From Ulva prolifera (taxonomy: Eukaryota; Chlorophyta; Ulvophyceae; Ulvales; Ulvaceae), in NCBI GenBank assembly GCA_023078555.1, contig JALAAN010000010.1, positions 1,116,001 through 1,180,000 of the forward strand: DNA of 64,000 bases, given 5' to 3'. The translations under genes and the position numbers were made by a program. Of the stretch, positions 53,253-64,000 are shown piece by piece (the stretch's first letter is position 1; each line of letters opens with the position of its first letter). The notes under the pieces are model-generated. The model did no database searches. It saw only the letters and a program-made list of their open reading frames with translations, and had not been told where the DNA came from.

Positions 53253-55511
53253 TTCATTAGTACAGAGGGCAGCATATGCTATAATTCAAGGATGTCCATG
53301 TCCAACACATCTGGGCTGGGAGGGGTCAGGGGTTTGGGCGGGCTCCATGATATTGGGCAAGCCGTGATGGGCAACTAATTTTACAGTCACAGAGCAGCAG
53401 AGCTAGAGATTCGATGAGTGCACAACACATTCCATTCCTTCCAACCCGTCATGAAGCTCGTGAGCACGAGCAGCGACAACGACAGCGAGTTGACACGCTG
53501 TCACACAACCAGTATGCAGAGGAATGAGAGAGCAGAGCAGCAGTGTACGATAAGGAGAGACCTGCAGGTGGCCGATGGGACACGTATGTGGCCTGCCTTC
53601 GCCAAGCGATATCACGAACCTGTAATAAATTGGGTGTGGGTGCTCTGCGCCTCGCTACCTGCTCGGTGAACACATGGACACTTGTTGAGAGCCGTTGGTG
53701 GACTGATCGGCGTGTGCTTTCTTTCTGCCACAACATATGCAAATGCCCATGTGAGATCGTATCAGTGGCGTGGAGAGCATGTGTGCCCGATTGCTATCCT
53801 GCAGGTGCATTTGAAAGGCAGAAATGCTAAAAGCGCCGCTTGATCTGCCTGAATGCTCGCTGTCTGTGACGCTACATGCTGCTGCGACAGGGATCAAAAG
53901 GTCAAGCTTACACGAGATAACGAGTAGAGTCACTGATTAGGAATCCGACGTTAACCTGTGGCGTTTGTCTTATAAAACTAACGTGCTCAGGTAACAGTGC
54001 CAGGCTGGCTGGCATAGCAGACACACAGCAGCGCAGAGCTCCAGGAGTCGAGATAACGAGGTAACCTGACAGCAGTGGCATCACATGCCCAGGTAACATG
54101 TTGGATTGAACACATTTCAACCTCTGATGCGTGCTAGAGGATTAGAAACGGAATGCTCCACCATCATGCAGCGTTCGTTCAACAGCGAACATCAGCAGAG
54201 GGGGTCGACAGAGGAATCAGGCCAGCATGCGTTGCGTCTGGACATTGGAGACAACTACGTAGGAGACGACCTTGTCAAATGAGGTCTTCTGGGCAAGCGT
54301 AAGGAATCTTGAGCAATTCGCGCCTTCGATTACAGTCCGCCAATGTGCACGCCTGACCGACACGGACAGCCCTTCACGGAAAGCTCATCTGCCCGGACCC
54401 CAAGCAGCCCCCATCAACGGCACAGCCTGAGTGGCTCCCGGTCGGCCATGGCGGCCGCACAGCTGAAGTGTGTGTGTCGGCAGCCACCTCAGCCACCTCC
54501 ACGTTCATAACACCGCACGCTGTGACACCCGGGCACCACGGCCAGCTGTCAGCAAGATACCCCAGCTTGCCTCCCTGCCCCGATCCAACTTGCCTCCCTG
54601 CCCCATTCCCTACCCCATCCCACCCACAGCGAACAGAGGGAGTGAGCCCAAGCGACTACAAGATGTGGTGCTACGGCTGGGCATGCCTTGCAAGAACAGC
54701 TGCGCCAACAGTACTCGACGCGCACGCCTTTGCACGGCGACGATCAATGATCAAACATCACCAGCACGCTTGCAGGGCTGCTGCCAGCACAGGGCCACAG
54801 CACGCAGCACGCAGCACTGCCGACGATATCCGCAAAAATCACCGACGAGCGCCGCAGAGCAGAAGCGGCCGCCACTCTGATGCTCTGATTGGCCGATGGC
54901 CGATTACATGCAGTGCAGCAACGGCAGCTGCCTGCCATGGCAAGTTGGCTCTGGAAGGGCAGCGGCAGCGCGGAGCGCAGCAGTAATGTTCGGAGTCCGC
55001 AAGCGGTTGTAGCGGCACTGCTTGCGGCCGTCATGCCGGATGCCGGATGCACGACTCCCCTGTAGGCCACGTGAAGACACGAGGCGAGACAAAGCTGTGG
55101 AGACGGTCGACCGCGGCGCAAGGGGGGCTTGTTTCTTCTCGCAGCCGCGCGCTCCCCATCTGAGGAAACCTACGATGGGGCCCAGCACTGGAACGCACAT
55201 CGCAGAAGGGCTGTGCATGCACCTCCGGACTGGTGCACTGTTGTGTCCTGGTATGGTGGACGTGATGGTGGCTGGGAGTGGCGGGGGCGCCGCTGAGCGG
55301 TGCCGGGGCGGTGATGCGGCGGTCATGGGTCGGGGCGGGGTGGCTGGCTAGCCAGGGCATGGACGCGGGCGAGGTTGGGCGCTGAGATGCTCCGCATTGT
55401 CGCCCTGCATGCATGCCGCAGCGACAGTTGAACCCGATTCATAATTGGTGCCGGCTTTCTCACAGTCTCGGTGGATGTGGCTGCATGACCATGCGTACAT
55501 ACATACACAAA

Positions 55512-55636
55512 TTGGCTGGCATCACCGGCCGAGCTGTGGTACGTGCTCGTGCCCGGCCTAGTGCCATGACTGCGTGAGTGGATTTGCGTGTGTATTCCTG
55601 GCAACGGCTCGCTGCCCGGCCTCTGCCCTTTGTAAC
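55512..55636 (+). mobile_element. 125-bp retroelement 3' end with 12-bp target-site duplication
   Basis: Flanked by TACATACACAAA at 55500-55511 and 55637-55648. The body contains CCCGGCCTAGTGCCATGACT and ends GCCCTTTGTAAC, nearly identical to 29149-29240 but extending further 5'. This is the expected pattern of 5' truncation in a LINE- or SINE-type family. Confidence 0.7.
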
Positions 55637-55717
55637 TACATACACAAAAGTAGCGTTGTGCAAAGGGAATGCTCATGTGCTCCGTATGGGGCTTCAATCT
55701 ATGACAGGTATTGCTTG

Positions 55718-55900
55718 TGCCCGGCCTAGTGCCATGCATGAGTGAATTCGTTTGAGAGTGGATTTCGAGAACTGGTAGCATGCCCGGCCACACATGGAGG
55801 CGGTTGTAAGTACATACACATGCATGTACACATGGAGGCGCTTGCTGGGTTCGCGGTACTGCCCGCCTGGCCGCCTGTATCCTTGCAACACGCATGGAAA
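55718..55900 (+). mobile_element. two further adjoining retroelement 3' ends
   Basis: A third copy (GTGCCCGGCCTAGTGCCATG, ending near GCGGTTGTAAG at about 55810) is followed by a fragment ending CGCCTGTATCCTTGCAAC. The near-repeats ACACATGGA and ACGCATGGA flank the second fragment. Insertion into or beside an older copy is likely. Confidence 0.5.
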
Positions 55901-56540
55901 GCTGCTGGTCAGGAGCAGTTGGTGTATACTGGCATCTCTATGTGAGATCGGTATCTGGGTATAGCTGGGTCCAAGTAAGCAGGAGTAACGCTCTGATGCC
56001 CAGGGATAAGATATGATGCTTGACACGTCATGCTGTGCTTGCGGACGTGCCACTGAAGCCAGTGGACTGTGGCCAGAGGGGCCTGAGCTCACCTAGGTTC
56101 GGGTGGCGCGACTAGTGCATGCATGCCTGCAGAAGGCAGAAAGCAGGAGAACGCGCCAGGGGATAGGGGACAGGGCTCAGGGAACGGGGAGCACACTCTC
56201 CGCATATCTGCATGACAGTTTATGCATCTGTATGGCACCTGTGAAGAGGTGGGCGTCACCTGTGCACAAGGGCAGCGGCGGTGTGGCGCAGCTGATGCTG
56301 TTTGTTGATGGTGCAGAGCTGAGGTGAGACACCACAGTGTATGGAAGGTCTGTGTTATGGATCAGAGTTGACGTTGTGCGTTAGTTTGCTACCCACAGCA
56401 CCACATGAAACGGTCGAATGCAGGGCAATACCAAGGTCTTGCAAGGCGGCCCCTCAGCACCACCCGCAAGCAGACAACCCTGCCTGCCTGCCACATGAGT
56501 GCATGTCACTGCACTACGGCCTTGTGTCACCCACCTCTGT

Positions 56541-56587
56541 GTTACAAGGACAAAGCAAGCAAGGCAGGTAGCACCGCGAGCAACAAC
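56541..56587 (-). mobile_element. LINE-like 3' end (minus orientation)
   Basis: GTTACAAGGACAAAGCAAGC and the following AAGGCAGGTAGCACCGCGAG match the 3' end of the element at 63240-64000 almost exactly. Only the last 47 bases of the element are present. Confidence 0.65.
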
Positions 56588-57664
56588 TAGAGGAACTCAC
56601 ACCACGACCTATGGGCCACATACCCCAGCACACCCCAGCATGCCCCAGCGCACCCCAGCATGACACCCCAGCATGCCTCTGTGCCCCAGCTGTGTGTTCG
56701 TACCCCGAGCATCAGCCAGTTGCTCTGGCTGACTGGAATGATGCCTGACAGGGGCTGCACTGAAGCAGGCACCAGGGCTACACTCTGAAGTAGCACAAAC
56801 ACAGCAGCGACGGAATCGAATGTGTGCTGGGCAATGATGGAACTAGATAGGAATTGAATGAGTGCTGAGCAGTAGGTGGGGCTGGCTCATAGACGGGGCC
56901 ATGCTCATGATCAATCATTCAATCAGAAAGCAGATCAGTCAGGCTCATGTGGCCGAACAATTTGTCAACTGATTGAATGAGCATGCCCAGCTGCTGAAGC
57001 ATGCTGGAGGAGCACGGCACATTGGAAATGATGATGCAGAGTGTCCGGTGTTATCTGCCACAATGCATATTTCAATGATACTGTTCAGCGTCCACACACA
57101 CGGTGCTGTGCTGTGCTGTCCACACGGTGCTGTCCACACTGATGTGGGAGTTGTGTGAGTTGAACGGAGCTGAAAGGACATAGGCTGCACCAAACTGTTG
57201 CAAAACAGCAGCTGCTTGCCAGTACTGCACCTACAGCATCCAAACACAAAGCTGCAACCACAAGCAAAGATCCCAAATCTACTTTGTATGTGTGTCCCAC
57301 TTTTTCGAGCTGAATGTCTCAAGCTGACTGGCTGCCCTGGTGACATTCAGCGCAGGGTGTGCACATGACACCGATCCCCGATCCCCCACCCAACCACCCG
57401 ACCTTTGCATGAACAGCATTCCCTGTGCACGGTTGCGATGTGACACTGAAGAAGCCGCAGAATGCGGTGGTCTGCATTGTTGGCTTTTTTTTGCATATGC
57501 AGGGGCCGTGACTGTTTGTGCTGCTGTTGAATTCCAAGGACACAGCTGATGTGAGCACTGCCTGCACAGGCCGCCCCGCTCCCCCTCACCACCCTCCCCT
57601 CCCCTTCTGCTGTGTGTTACAAGCCAACCTCCCACATGCATGGACATACATGGTGTGCCTGTGT

Positions 57665-57700
57665 TGCAAGGACAAAGCAAGCAAGGCAGGTCACGAACAA
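57665..57700 (-). mobile_element. 36-bp LINE-like 3' end with 13-bp target-site duplication
   Basis: The insert TGCAAGGACAAAGCAAGCAA and onward is bounded by identical 13-mers GGTGTGCCTGTGT (57652-57664 and 57701-57713). It has the same 3' end as the copies at 56541 and 63240, cut down to 36 bases. Confidence 0.7.
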
Positions 57701-58246
57701 GGTGTGCCTGTGTGGTCCAATGTGGCTTGGCATGCTGTGCTACCCCTGTGCCCTGCTCCTGGCAATTGCCATGGCTGTAAAGTCATGTAATGGAGGTGAC
57801 AGACAAGAGTGACAGGGGGGCCCCCATGAGACACACCGCCCGCCCTCCTCATCTCCTCATCACTCAGCTTGTGGTAGCTCTCACTCCTTGAACCAGCAGA
57901 GCACCAACCCAGTGTCACACACAAATCTAGAGGTGGACGCTGCCATTCATAGCCATAGCCGGCCCATCCCAGCCACAAGGAAATGTAAATCCGAGATCTG
58001 TCAACAAGACTAGGCACCCCACACGTGTGGCCCTGCTGAAGGATGTGGTGTCCTGATGTTGACACACAGCATGGACATGGGGGGGACACGATGTAGATTC
58101 AGGGGGGACACAGCAGGGACGCAGCACAGCACACAGCACAGCACAGCGCACTGGTGCCAGGCGGCAGGTACAGGATGACTCCAGGTACCAAGGCGAACAT
58201 ACTTTGCTGGAGGACCACTTGCTTGCACCACGAACAAACTCTGCAG

Positions 58247-58399
58247 GGGATGTATGGTCGCATCATGGGTGTGAGTTTCCATGATTTTGACGCGTACAGC
58301 GACGCCTGCCGCCGCCTCCTGACGATTGCATTCGGCGCCGCATCCGAGTGCTGGTGCGGCGTGTGTGCGTGCTCTATCATGACTGGCATGCCGCTTTGA
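58247..58399 (+). CDS. exon-like block of unknown gene
   Basis: A 50-codon open block follows an acceptor (CTCTGCAG) and ends in TGA. It reads GMYGRIMGVSFHDFDAYSDA, then a hydrophobic/Cys stretch. Composition resembles coding DNA, but no partner exon or family was found. Chance is possible. Confidence 0.2.
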   Translation, partial: GMYGRIMGVSFHDFDAYSDACRRLLTIAFGAASECWCGVCACSIMTGMPL

Positions 58400-58892
58400 A
58401 GTCACGGACAACGATGCGGCGTGTGGTCGTGAACATGTGATTGTGAGCGCGTGTCAGCGTCGCGCAAGTAGTGCACGCCGCTCGCAATTGCCAAGCAGCT
58501 TTCCCGAAGCGGCTTTAAAAAAAGCTTTTTCGTGCAATCCGAGGTGGTGCCACTGGCGCATGCGGTTCGCAAGCGCCCTCGTCAATCGCACACTGCATCC
58601 GTGCTGGACGAGCATTCACCGGGAGGCTCCAAGTGAGGATGCTGTTTCGCTAGAGATTCTTATGTTGCCTTTGGTCAAGCCGGTTCACTCAATAGCACCA
58701 CTGCACTGGCCCGTGGGCCGGTAACATCAAATTTGGATTAATCCAGGTGTACCCATAGACTTGAGTATGTTTCAAACGAGTCAGTGGGCGAAAACACAGT
58801 GCAAGAATCTCCTACGATTACGAGGCAGCTTCCTTCCGCACACACACCTTCAGCAGGCCGTTTTTATTATTATTACTATTATGTTTAGAACC

Positions 58893-58964
58893 GTAGATCT
58901 CAACCACCATCACACAGTAGATCTCAACCACCATCACACAGTAGATCTCAACCACCATCACACA
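58893..58964. repeat. 24-bp tandem repeat, three copies
   Basis: The unit GTAGATCTCAACCACCATCA plus CACA occurs exactly three times, next to a TTA-rich stretch at 58861-58885. Confidence 0.9.
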
Positions 58965-59205
58965 GGTCTCTGCGCTCCCTGTGGTGCTACCTGCCACCCA
59001 GACTGTGTGACATCACATCCACTCACATGGCCACCACCATGAGATGGGCTGAAACTTTCGATCTCTACTGTACAAGATGTAGAGTTTTCTCAGCGCGGAG
59101 CATGCGAGGAGGAGGCCGTGGGTGCAAGTGTCAGCTGTGGCAGTCGCCGATCGTGAGAAAAATAAAAAACACACTCTCTGTAGCGGGGAGGGGGGCGAGG
59201 CGCAC

Positions 59206-59731
59206 GTAGTGGCGGCGGTGGCTCTGCGGATGATGTCCCGGTTGGAGTCGGCATGCATGATGAGGCCGTCACGCAGGCCGCGGCAGCCAAACACGAAGTC
59301 GAGCACGCTCGCGTACTTGCTGCGGAAGATGTCGCGGTGCGCGCCGTAGCCGCCGCTGTAGCAATGCATGAGGCAGGCGCAGGCGGCGGAGAAGAGGGCG
59401 ATGTCGGTGCGGGCGCGCGCCAGCCACCGCGGCACCGTCTTGCGCTGCATCGCCTGCTTGGACAGCGACAGCAGCGCCTGCACGGCAGGGCACCCATGAC
59501 ACGAGCGCATGGCTGCGGGGCTGAGGCGGTGAGGCGGTGTCTGTCTGTCTGTCTGTGTGTTCAGTCGGTGGCGGTGGCGTGCTTATGCGTCGCCCTGGCG
59601 GTGCTACCGGCCTCTCTGACAGTGTCCTGGGTACACATGACACGAGGCGGGGTGTGCATTGCAAGGGCAGAGTGACGGGCAGCACCGCAGGAGCGCCGCA
59701 CATGTGTTACAACACTGCACGGGTGCAAGGC

Positions 59732-59762
<31 letters not shown>

Positions 59763-62282
59763 GGCTGCGCATAGGCTGGCAAGGCATTTTTGCTGGGGGG
59801 GAGGGGGGGTGGCAGCCCTGGTGCATGGCACAGACTGTGTGAGTGCATGCGAAGGCCCGCGATCACTTCCCGCGAGTTCAGTGCAACAAGGTGGAGAGGG
59901 GGGGCCGCACGCGGCAGGTGCAGTAGAGGGCGAGCTCCATGCGCCGGGACTTCTTCTCGACGACGATCGCGAGGCCAGGCAGGCCGGCCATCGCCGCGAC
60001 CGCCGGGATGCTGAGGCCCTTGCGTGCGCCCCACGTGTTTGCCAGGCACACCCCTGCACCCCCGCACCCTGTGTGACGTCGGCAGCGCGAGGCGCCATGC
60101 CCAGATTGCCCCGGGCGCAGGGTTTGAGCGTCTGAAGTCTGGTGGACCGCTGCTGGCGTGGGAGGTCCGCAACGTGCTCGTGAAAAACACAAACAGGTCG
60201 GTGCGCACGCGGAGAAGAGGGCACAGGCGCAGGAGCTGCACGAGAACTGTGGCGGTGGCAGTGTACGGCAGCAGCAGAACTCGAGCACCGGGTGCGCGGC
60301 GGAGCCGTCGGCGCTGGTCTGGCATTGCAACAACAGGCGCGCCCAGCGAAATTAAAAAAATAATTAAAAACCAGAGGCCGGCCATGCGGTGGGGCAGCGC
60401 TAGAGGGGGTGCACCTCGGTGTGCGAGGCCGACATAGAGCGTCAGAAACAACGACGAGCGCGCCGCGCCGGCGGCCATGCGTGCGAGCAGGTCCGCCGGC
60501 GCGCGCAGCAGCGCCCCGCGCTGCACCGCGACCGTCGAGGCCGCGTACACCGGCAGGTACACCGCGACCGCGCGCCAGAACGCAGCAGGCAGCACGCCCA
60601 GCACGTGGCGGTCACAGGCGGCGGGGCCGGTGTGCGCCGGGTGGAGGACGTCACAGAAGGTGAGGCCGCAGCGGCCGGCGAAGGGCGTGCCGCGCAGCTC
60701 GCGCAGCGGCGCGCCGGCGGTGCCGTAGCCGCTGCCCCGCAGCGCAAACTCCTGCATGGGCGCCAGCATGGGGTGGGGCGGGTGGTGTGCGCTGTAGCAG
60801 GTGCGGCCGCGGCCGCCTTGGCAGATCCGGGCTGAGCTATAACAACGACAGTGATGCACTTGGCGCTAGCAAACCGGCGCGTGCAACTGGGCAAAGAGGG
60901 TCGCGGAGGGTGTGGCCGGCTACGGAACTGCGTGCTGGGAGCGGGATTGTGCGGGAGTGGGCGGAGGTGGACGTGCATGGCGGGCATGATGCATGCAGCA
61001 CAAGCCGGCCCCAGTGCATGTGCATCCCCCCCCCCCCCCCCCCCCGACATTTCTATGAACGCATCAAACTAGGCACCCGTGAGTGGATGGCCGGATAGCC
61101 TTGGAACCGATGTCACGCAAATGAGAGGCCACACCCGGTGAGGATGAGGGGGGGGGGGGCGTACCCGCACGACGGGGATGAGCCATCTGTCGCCGATCAT
61201 TTTGTCCATGAAGTTGATGAAAGACGTCGGCAGCGAGGCAGGGAATAGTATGTAGCTCATAACGATGTGCCATGACGCGGCCGCCATCAGCGCCACGTCC
61301 CCGTGGCGCCACCGCGTCGGAGCCAGCAGCCGGTGCAGCAGCGCACGGTACCGGCCATGCCGCCGCGGACCGGCCGCATGCATGGGTGCGGGCTTGCTTG
61401 CATCTGGTAGAAGCGGCTGCAGCGAGGGTGGCGGAAATAAGGGTGCTGTGCTGTGGCAGAGTGTTGGCGAGGTGGTGCGGTGGAGGAGGTGGTGTGAGTG
61501 GCGGGTGGGAACTGCATCCTGGTGCCAGGGGGAGTGGGATGGGGACTCAGAGGTGGATGGCGGTGGGAAGGGGGGAGGGGTGGATGGGGCGATGGGGCTG
61601 GAGCACTCTGACAATGCTTCCCGTGGCTGTGGTGCTGGCGTGGGCTTGTTGCCGATGCGGATGAGGAGTGTCAGTCCTCGGAGGATTAAGTACAGGGCAA
61701 GCTCGTCGTGGCGCCGAGAGAATCCGGTCAGCAGAATGCTCGGACCAGCTACTGCTCCCGCGAGCGCTGCGCGGAAATGAGCCGTCCTGCAGATGGACTT
61801 CCATGGTCAATGGTGCGTTGGCGAGCAGTGGACACAAGCTTGAAGTACGCGGTGGGCCAAACGAAGCGCAGTGGAGCAGCGGCTGTGCAGCAGACACCGC
61901 GCGCAAGCCAGCACTAACAGTCAATTGGTTGCAATTGCGGTTACTTGAAACAAGCGGTGAAAGGTACGCACCTGTTACAGCCTAGAGCGGTTCGTATAGT
62001 CTCATCGGCGGAGATGTACACTGCTCCGAAACATCCCAAAGCGCAGGCCCATCTAACAGAGTCCAGCAGTCGCTCTAGCAGCCGCCCTGGTGATTGCCCC
62101 TTGGCTATACGCGCGACAGCTGTCACGGAGTGCAGCCCTCCCCGCAGCACCAAGCCTATGCACGCACCGCGTAGGGCTGACCTATAGCACCGCTGGAACT
62201 GCCGTAGTCTCTCTGACGAGCAAGGAGCACAAGGCTTTATCTCCTGTACGTTGCGCTCACCATGATGCACGGCAAGCGCCAT
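59206..62282 (-). CDS. TMEM135: TMEM135-like multi-pass membrane protein
   Basis: Tim17-superfamily-related membrane protein. The animal homologue acts in peroxisome and mitochondrial dynamics and lipid handling. Exons in transcript order: 62282-61972, 61786-61171, 60751-60415, 60053-59911, 59477-59206; phases agree throughout, about 560 residues, with the last few codons unresolved. The first half reads ACIGLVLRGGLHSVTAVARI, LAGAVAGPSILLTGFSRR, RRHDELALYLILRG, then a Ser/Pro/His-rich loop and FPASLPTSFINFMDKMIG. The second half has the Cys-rich TMEM135 segment (CDVLHPAHTGPAAC), VYLPVYAAS, VVEKKSRRMELALY and DIALFSAACACLMHCY. The two halves are internally similar (RRHDELALY against KSRRMELALY). 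The order, Cys-rich half second, matches fungal homologues as I know them, not the human protein. The reading frame after 59206 could run on to a stop at 59013 if the last donor is not used. The Ser/Pro loop may hide an intron. Confidence 0.8.
59506..59635 (+). mobile_element. 130-bp insertion with 11-bp target-site duplication
   Basis: Bounded by CATGACACGAG at 59495-59505 and 59636-59646. The body contains a (TCTG)n run and a tail GGCCTCTCTGACAGTGTCCT related to the 3' end of the stretch at 45885-45935. It lies in the TMEM135-like intron between exons 59911 and 59477. Confidence 0.55.
59737..59764. repeat. poly-G tract in a TMEM135-like intron
   Basis: 28 consecutive G, followed at once by a short GC-rich stretch. 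On the transcribed minus strand this is a C run. Confidence 0.9.
61026..61045. repeat. poly-C tract in a TMEM135-like intron
   Basis: 20 consecutive C; a G run in the transcript. It lies between exons 61171 and 60751. Confidence 0.9.
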
Positions 62283-63239
62283 GACGGGCAGTACGAAGCG
62301 CGGTCACGCTCGCATCCCACATTCAGGGCGCTGAGTCCATCTGCCTCAAGCCAGTAGCTAAATAAACGGCCCAATGTTTATGTTTCGCAGTCCCAGATTG
62401 TAGTACTTTCGTTTGCAGCTGTAGAGCCGAGCAATCGCGTGTCATCAGGAGCGACCGGCTTACACCTGTCCTGTGACCAAAATGGGCAACATCTGACTTC
62501 ACGGGAATTCTTTCCCGTCCCAGACATACCACAGCACCCTTGTTTTGGACGACCTACATCGACGTGACCGGGGTCCTTGGCGCTGAGTTCTTGGTGTCAC
62601 TGACTCCTGCCATGCATGCCAATGAGTGGCTACCAGGAATGCTGACCAAGCATCCCGTCCAAGATCGCGGACGGGACCACACAGCGATGACCTGGCAAGG
62701 TCCCCGAGATTTCCCGTCATCTCGCCGAACCGGAAGCGACACCGTGACGAACCTGCACCTCCACACATCATCTGCGCACGGCCGGTGCTAGTCCCGTACG
62801 CTGCGGACAACCGCGCGGGTTGCATCTGCTAGCTGTCGCGACATGTCGCGGGCATTCCTGATGCATGGTGCTCGAAGCACGCCGTTTCGTATCCAGCGTA
62901 AGGTCACACTCCAAGACACCACGGCCGTCACGCCGTAATCATGCTGTATGCGATGGCCTGAGCTGTCGGGCGCAGCCCGCGTGTAGCGCGCATGTGCGAC
63001 ACTGTGAACGCACAATCTGTCGTCTGCGCGCAGAGCTCACACATATGAAAGATGCCATGAATTGTATGACCCCTCTGGCGTGCGCGCGCGTTCTCGAGAT
63101 GTTCCATGGTCGCAAATTTCACTGGCCAGGGGCGTTTCACACCTGCCTGGGGGACTTCAAATGATGCGATATCAAGAACGTGCCCACTTACACGCATACG
63201 TATAAACGTGGGCAACGCAGTTTCAACGCGGTGTCAAAT
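62283..63239. other. intergenic region upstream of the TMEM135-like gene
   Basis: No gene is supported. It should contain the TMEM135-like promoter. Short open frames on both strands overlap and lack family features. Confidence 0.45.
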
Positions 63240-63586
63240 GTGTTACAAGGACAAAGCAAGCAAGGCAGGGGGCACCGCGAGCAACAACCAGGGGAACCGC
63301 ACACCACGCAACAAGCCACACGCAGCACACATCAACACACCCACGCAACGTCAGCACCCACGCCGGCCACAGCCACACAGCCACACACACAAGCCTCCCA
63401 CCCAGTACCCACATGTGCAAGCACACCCATGTTGCAAGCACACCCACACGCCCACCCCACCCGCACCCGGCCCACCAGCCAGGCGCAAGAGCCCCGAAGG
63501 CACACACCGCCAAGGCCGCTGAGCACAGAAACAGTGAAGCCCCAACAACAACCCCCGCCCGGGGAGGCCCCCGCCTCCCCCAGCAC

Positions 63587-63631
<45 letters not shown>

Positions 63632-64000
63632 CCCCCCCCCGCCGGCGCCCAGCCCCTGCACACCACCCCGCCCACCCACGAACACATACCGGGCCCGCAA
63701 CCCACAAAGACCAGCCCAGCCTGCCCAAACCACCCGGCCGCGCCCCAATGGCGGGCCACACGCAGACGCACGGGGAAGTCAGCGGCGAAGCGCGGCACGC
63801 CAGAGCCGCCACTACGACAAAGCGGACGATGCCACGAGCGCACGCAGCAGCGACCGCCCATCAGGCAGCCCGGCCGGCTGCGCAGCGCCGCTCAGGCCGG
63901 GTGGCCTGTGAGCGGCGTGAGGTCATCGGACGGGACTGCCAGCCCCGCCAAAGCTGCCTTGCCCGCATGGCGTGCCATCAGCGGGGCAGCCGCGCGCACC
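63240..64000 (-). mobile_element. 3' end of a LINE-like retroelement, cut by the window edge
   Basis: On the minus strand the window edge opens in a coding frame of 35 codons (VRAAAPLMARHAGKAALAGL, then VPSDDLTPLTGHPA) that stops at TGA (63894-63892). About 650 bp of GT-rich 3' untranslated DNA follows, including a long C tract, and the element ends CTTTGTCCTTGTAACA. Shorter copies of this end are found at 20494, 56541 and 57665. The reverse transcriptase would lie beyond the right edge, so the family assignment is inference. A long plus-strand proline-rich frame here is an artefact of the repeat. Confidence 0.55.
63589..63640. repeat. poly-C tract inside the retroelement 3' region
   Basis: 40 C, one T, 11 C. 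It creates spurious poly-Pro and poly-Gly open frames on the two strands. Confidence 0.9.

Larger units (their letters stand above)
52439..59012. other. gene-poor, repeat-rich region
   Basis: No confident gene is seen in these 6.5 kb. It contains a poly-G tract, several retroelement 3' ends, a 24-bp tandem repeat, and an exon-like block at 58247-58399. A hairpin with an 8-bp perfect stem (ACGACCGG/CCGGTCGT) lies near 52750-52780. The 54468-54986 frame is open on the plus strand but looks like a GC-rich artefact. Confidence 0.45.

Noticed and set aside
54468-54986. 172-residue plus-strand open frame
   Set aside because: Two overlapping plus-strand frames and a minus-strand frame are open over the same DNA. 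Composition is Ala/Arg/Ser-rich as expected by chance, and no splice partners or motifs are visible.
63180-63911. 243-residue proline-rich plus-strand protein
   Set aside because: It is created by the poly-C tract and the antisense of a retroelement 3' region. It has no start context and no domain.

Overview
The window looks like nuclear DNA of a green alga, probably a core chlorophyte. The evidence is intron-dense genes with GC-rich exons, 5' splice sites that mostly read GTGCG, TGTAA poly(A) signals just after at least two stop codons, an EDR2-like (PH/START/DUF1336) gene, and a large extracellular fasciclin protein of the algal-CAM kind. All gene models were spliced by eye. Exon phases close across nearly every junction, but first exons are weaker than internal ones.

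Layout, left to right: a possible 3' exon of a plus-strand gene (1-234); a complete nine-exon cytochrome P450 (1082-6700, +); a giant seven-domain fasciclin (FAS1) gene with (Gly-Thr-Pro-Asp-Glu/Ala)n linkers (8037-21718, -); a gene-poor stretch with a few exon-like islands (22-26.6 kb); mitochondrial Hsp70 (26689-32676, -), head to head with an ABC-F ATPase of the ABCF2/ARB1 type (33726-39211, +); an EDR2-like lipid-binding protein (40143-47733, -); a small unidentified two-exon gene (48197-48586, -); an F-box/LRR protein (49311-52438, +); a gene-poor, repeat-rich stretch (52.4-59 kb); a TMEM135-like membrane protein (59206-62282, -); and the 3' end of a LINE-like retroelement running off the right edge.

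The genes are not an operon. Two cover mitochondrial import and translation-linked ATPase functions (Hsp70 and ABC-F) and share a divergent promoter region containing a perfect three-unit heat-shock element. The others cover the cell surface or matrix (FAS1), membrane lipid and organelle biology (EDR2-like, TMEM135-like), oxidation (P450) and protein turnover (F-box/LRR).

The most unusual object is the FAS1 gene. Every traced intron is phase 0, and each FAS1 domain is cut at the same two places. The pair of exons (a ~105-108 nt core exon plus a long exon carrying the domain's second half, the repeat linker and the start of the next domain) has been duplicated as a cassette, in at least two recognisable subtypes. 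Other points of note are a long intronic foldback, and short 5'-truncated retroelement ends, several flanked by direct repeats of 11-25 bp.
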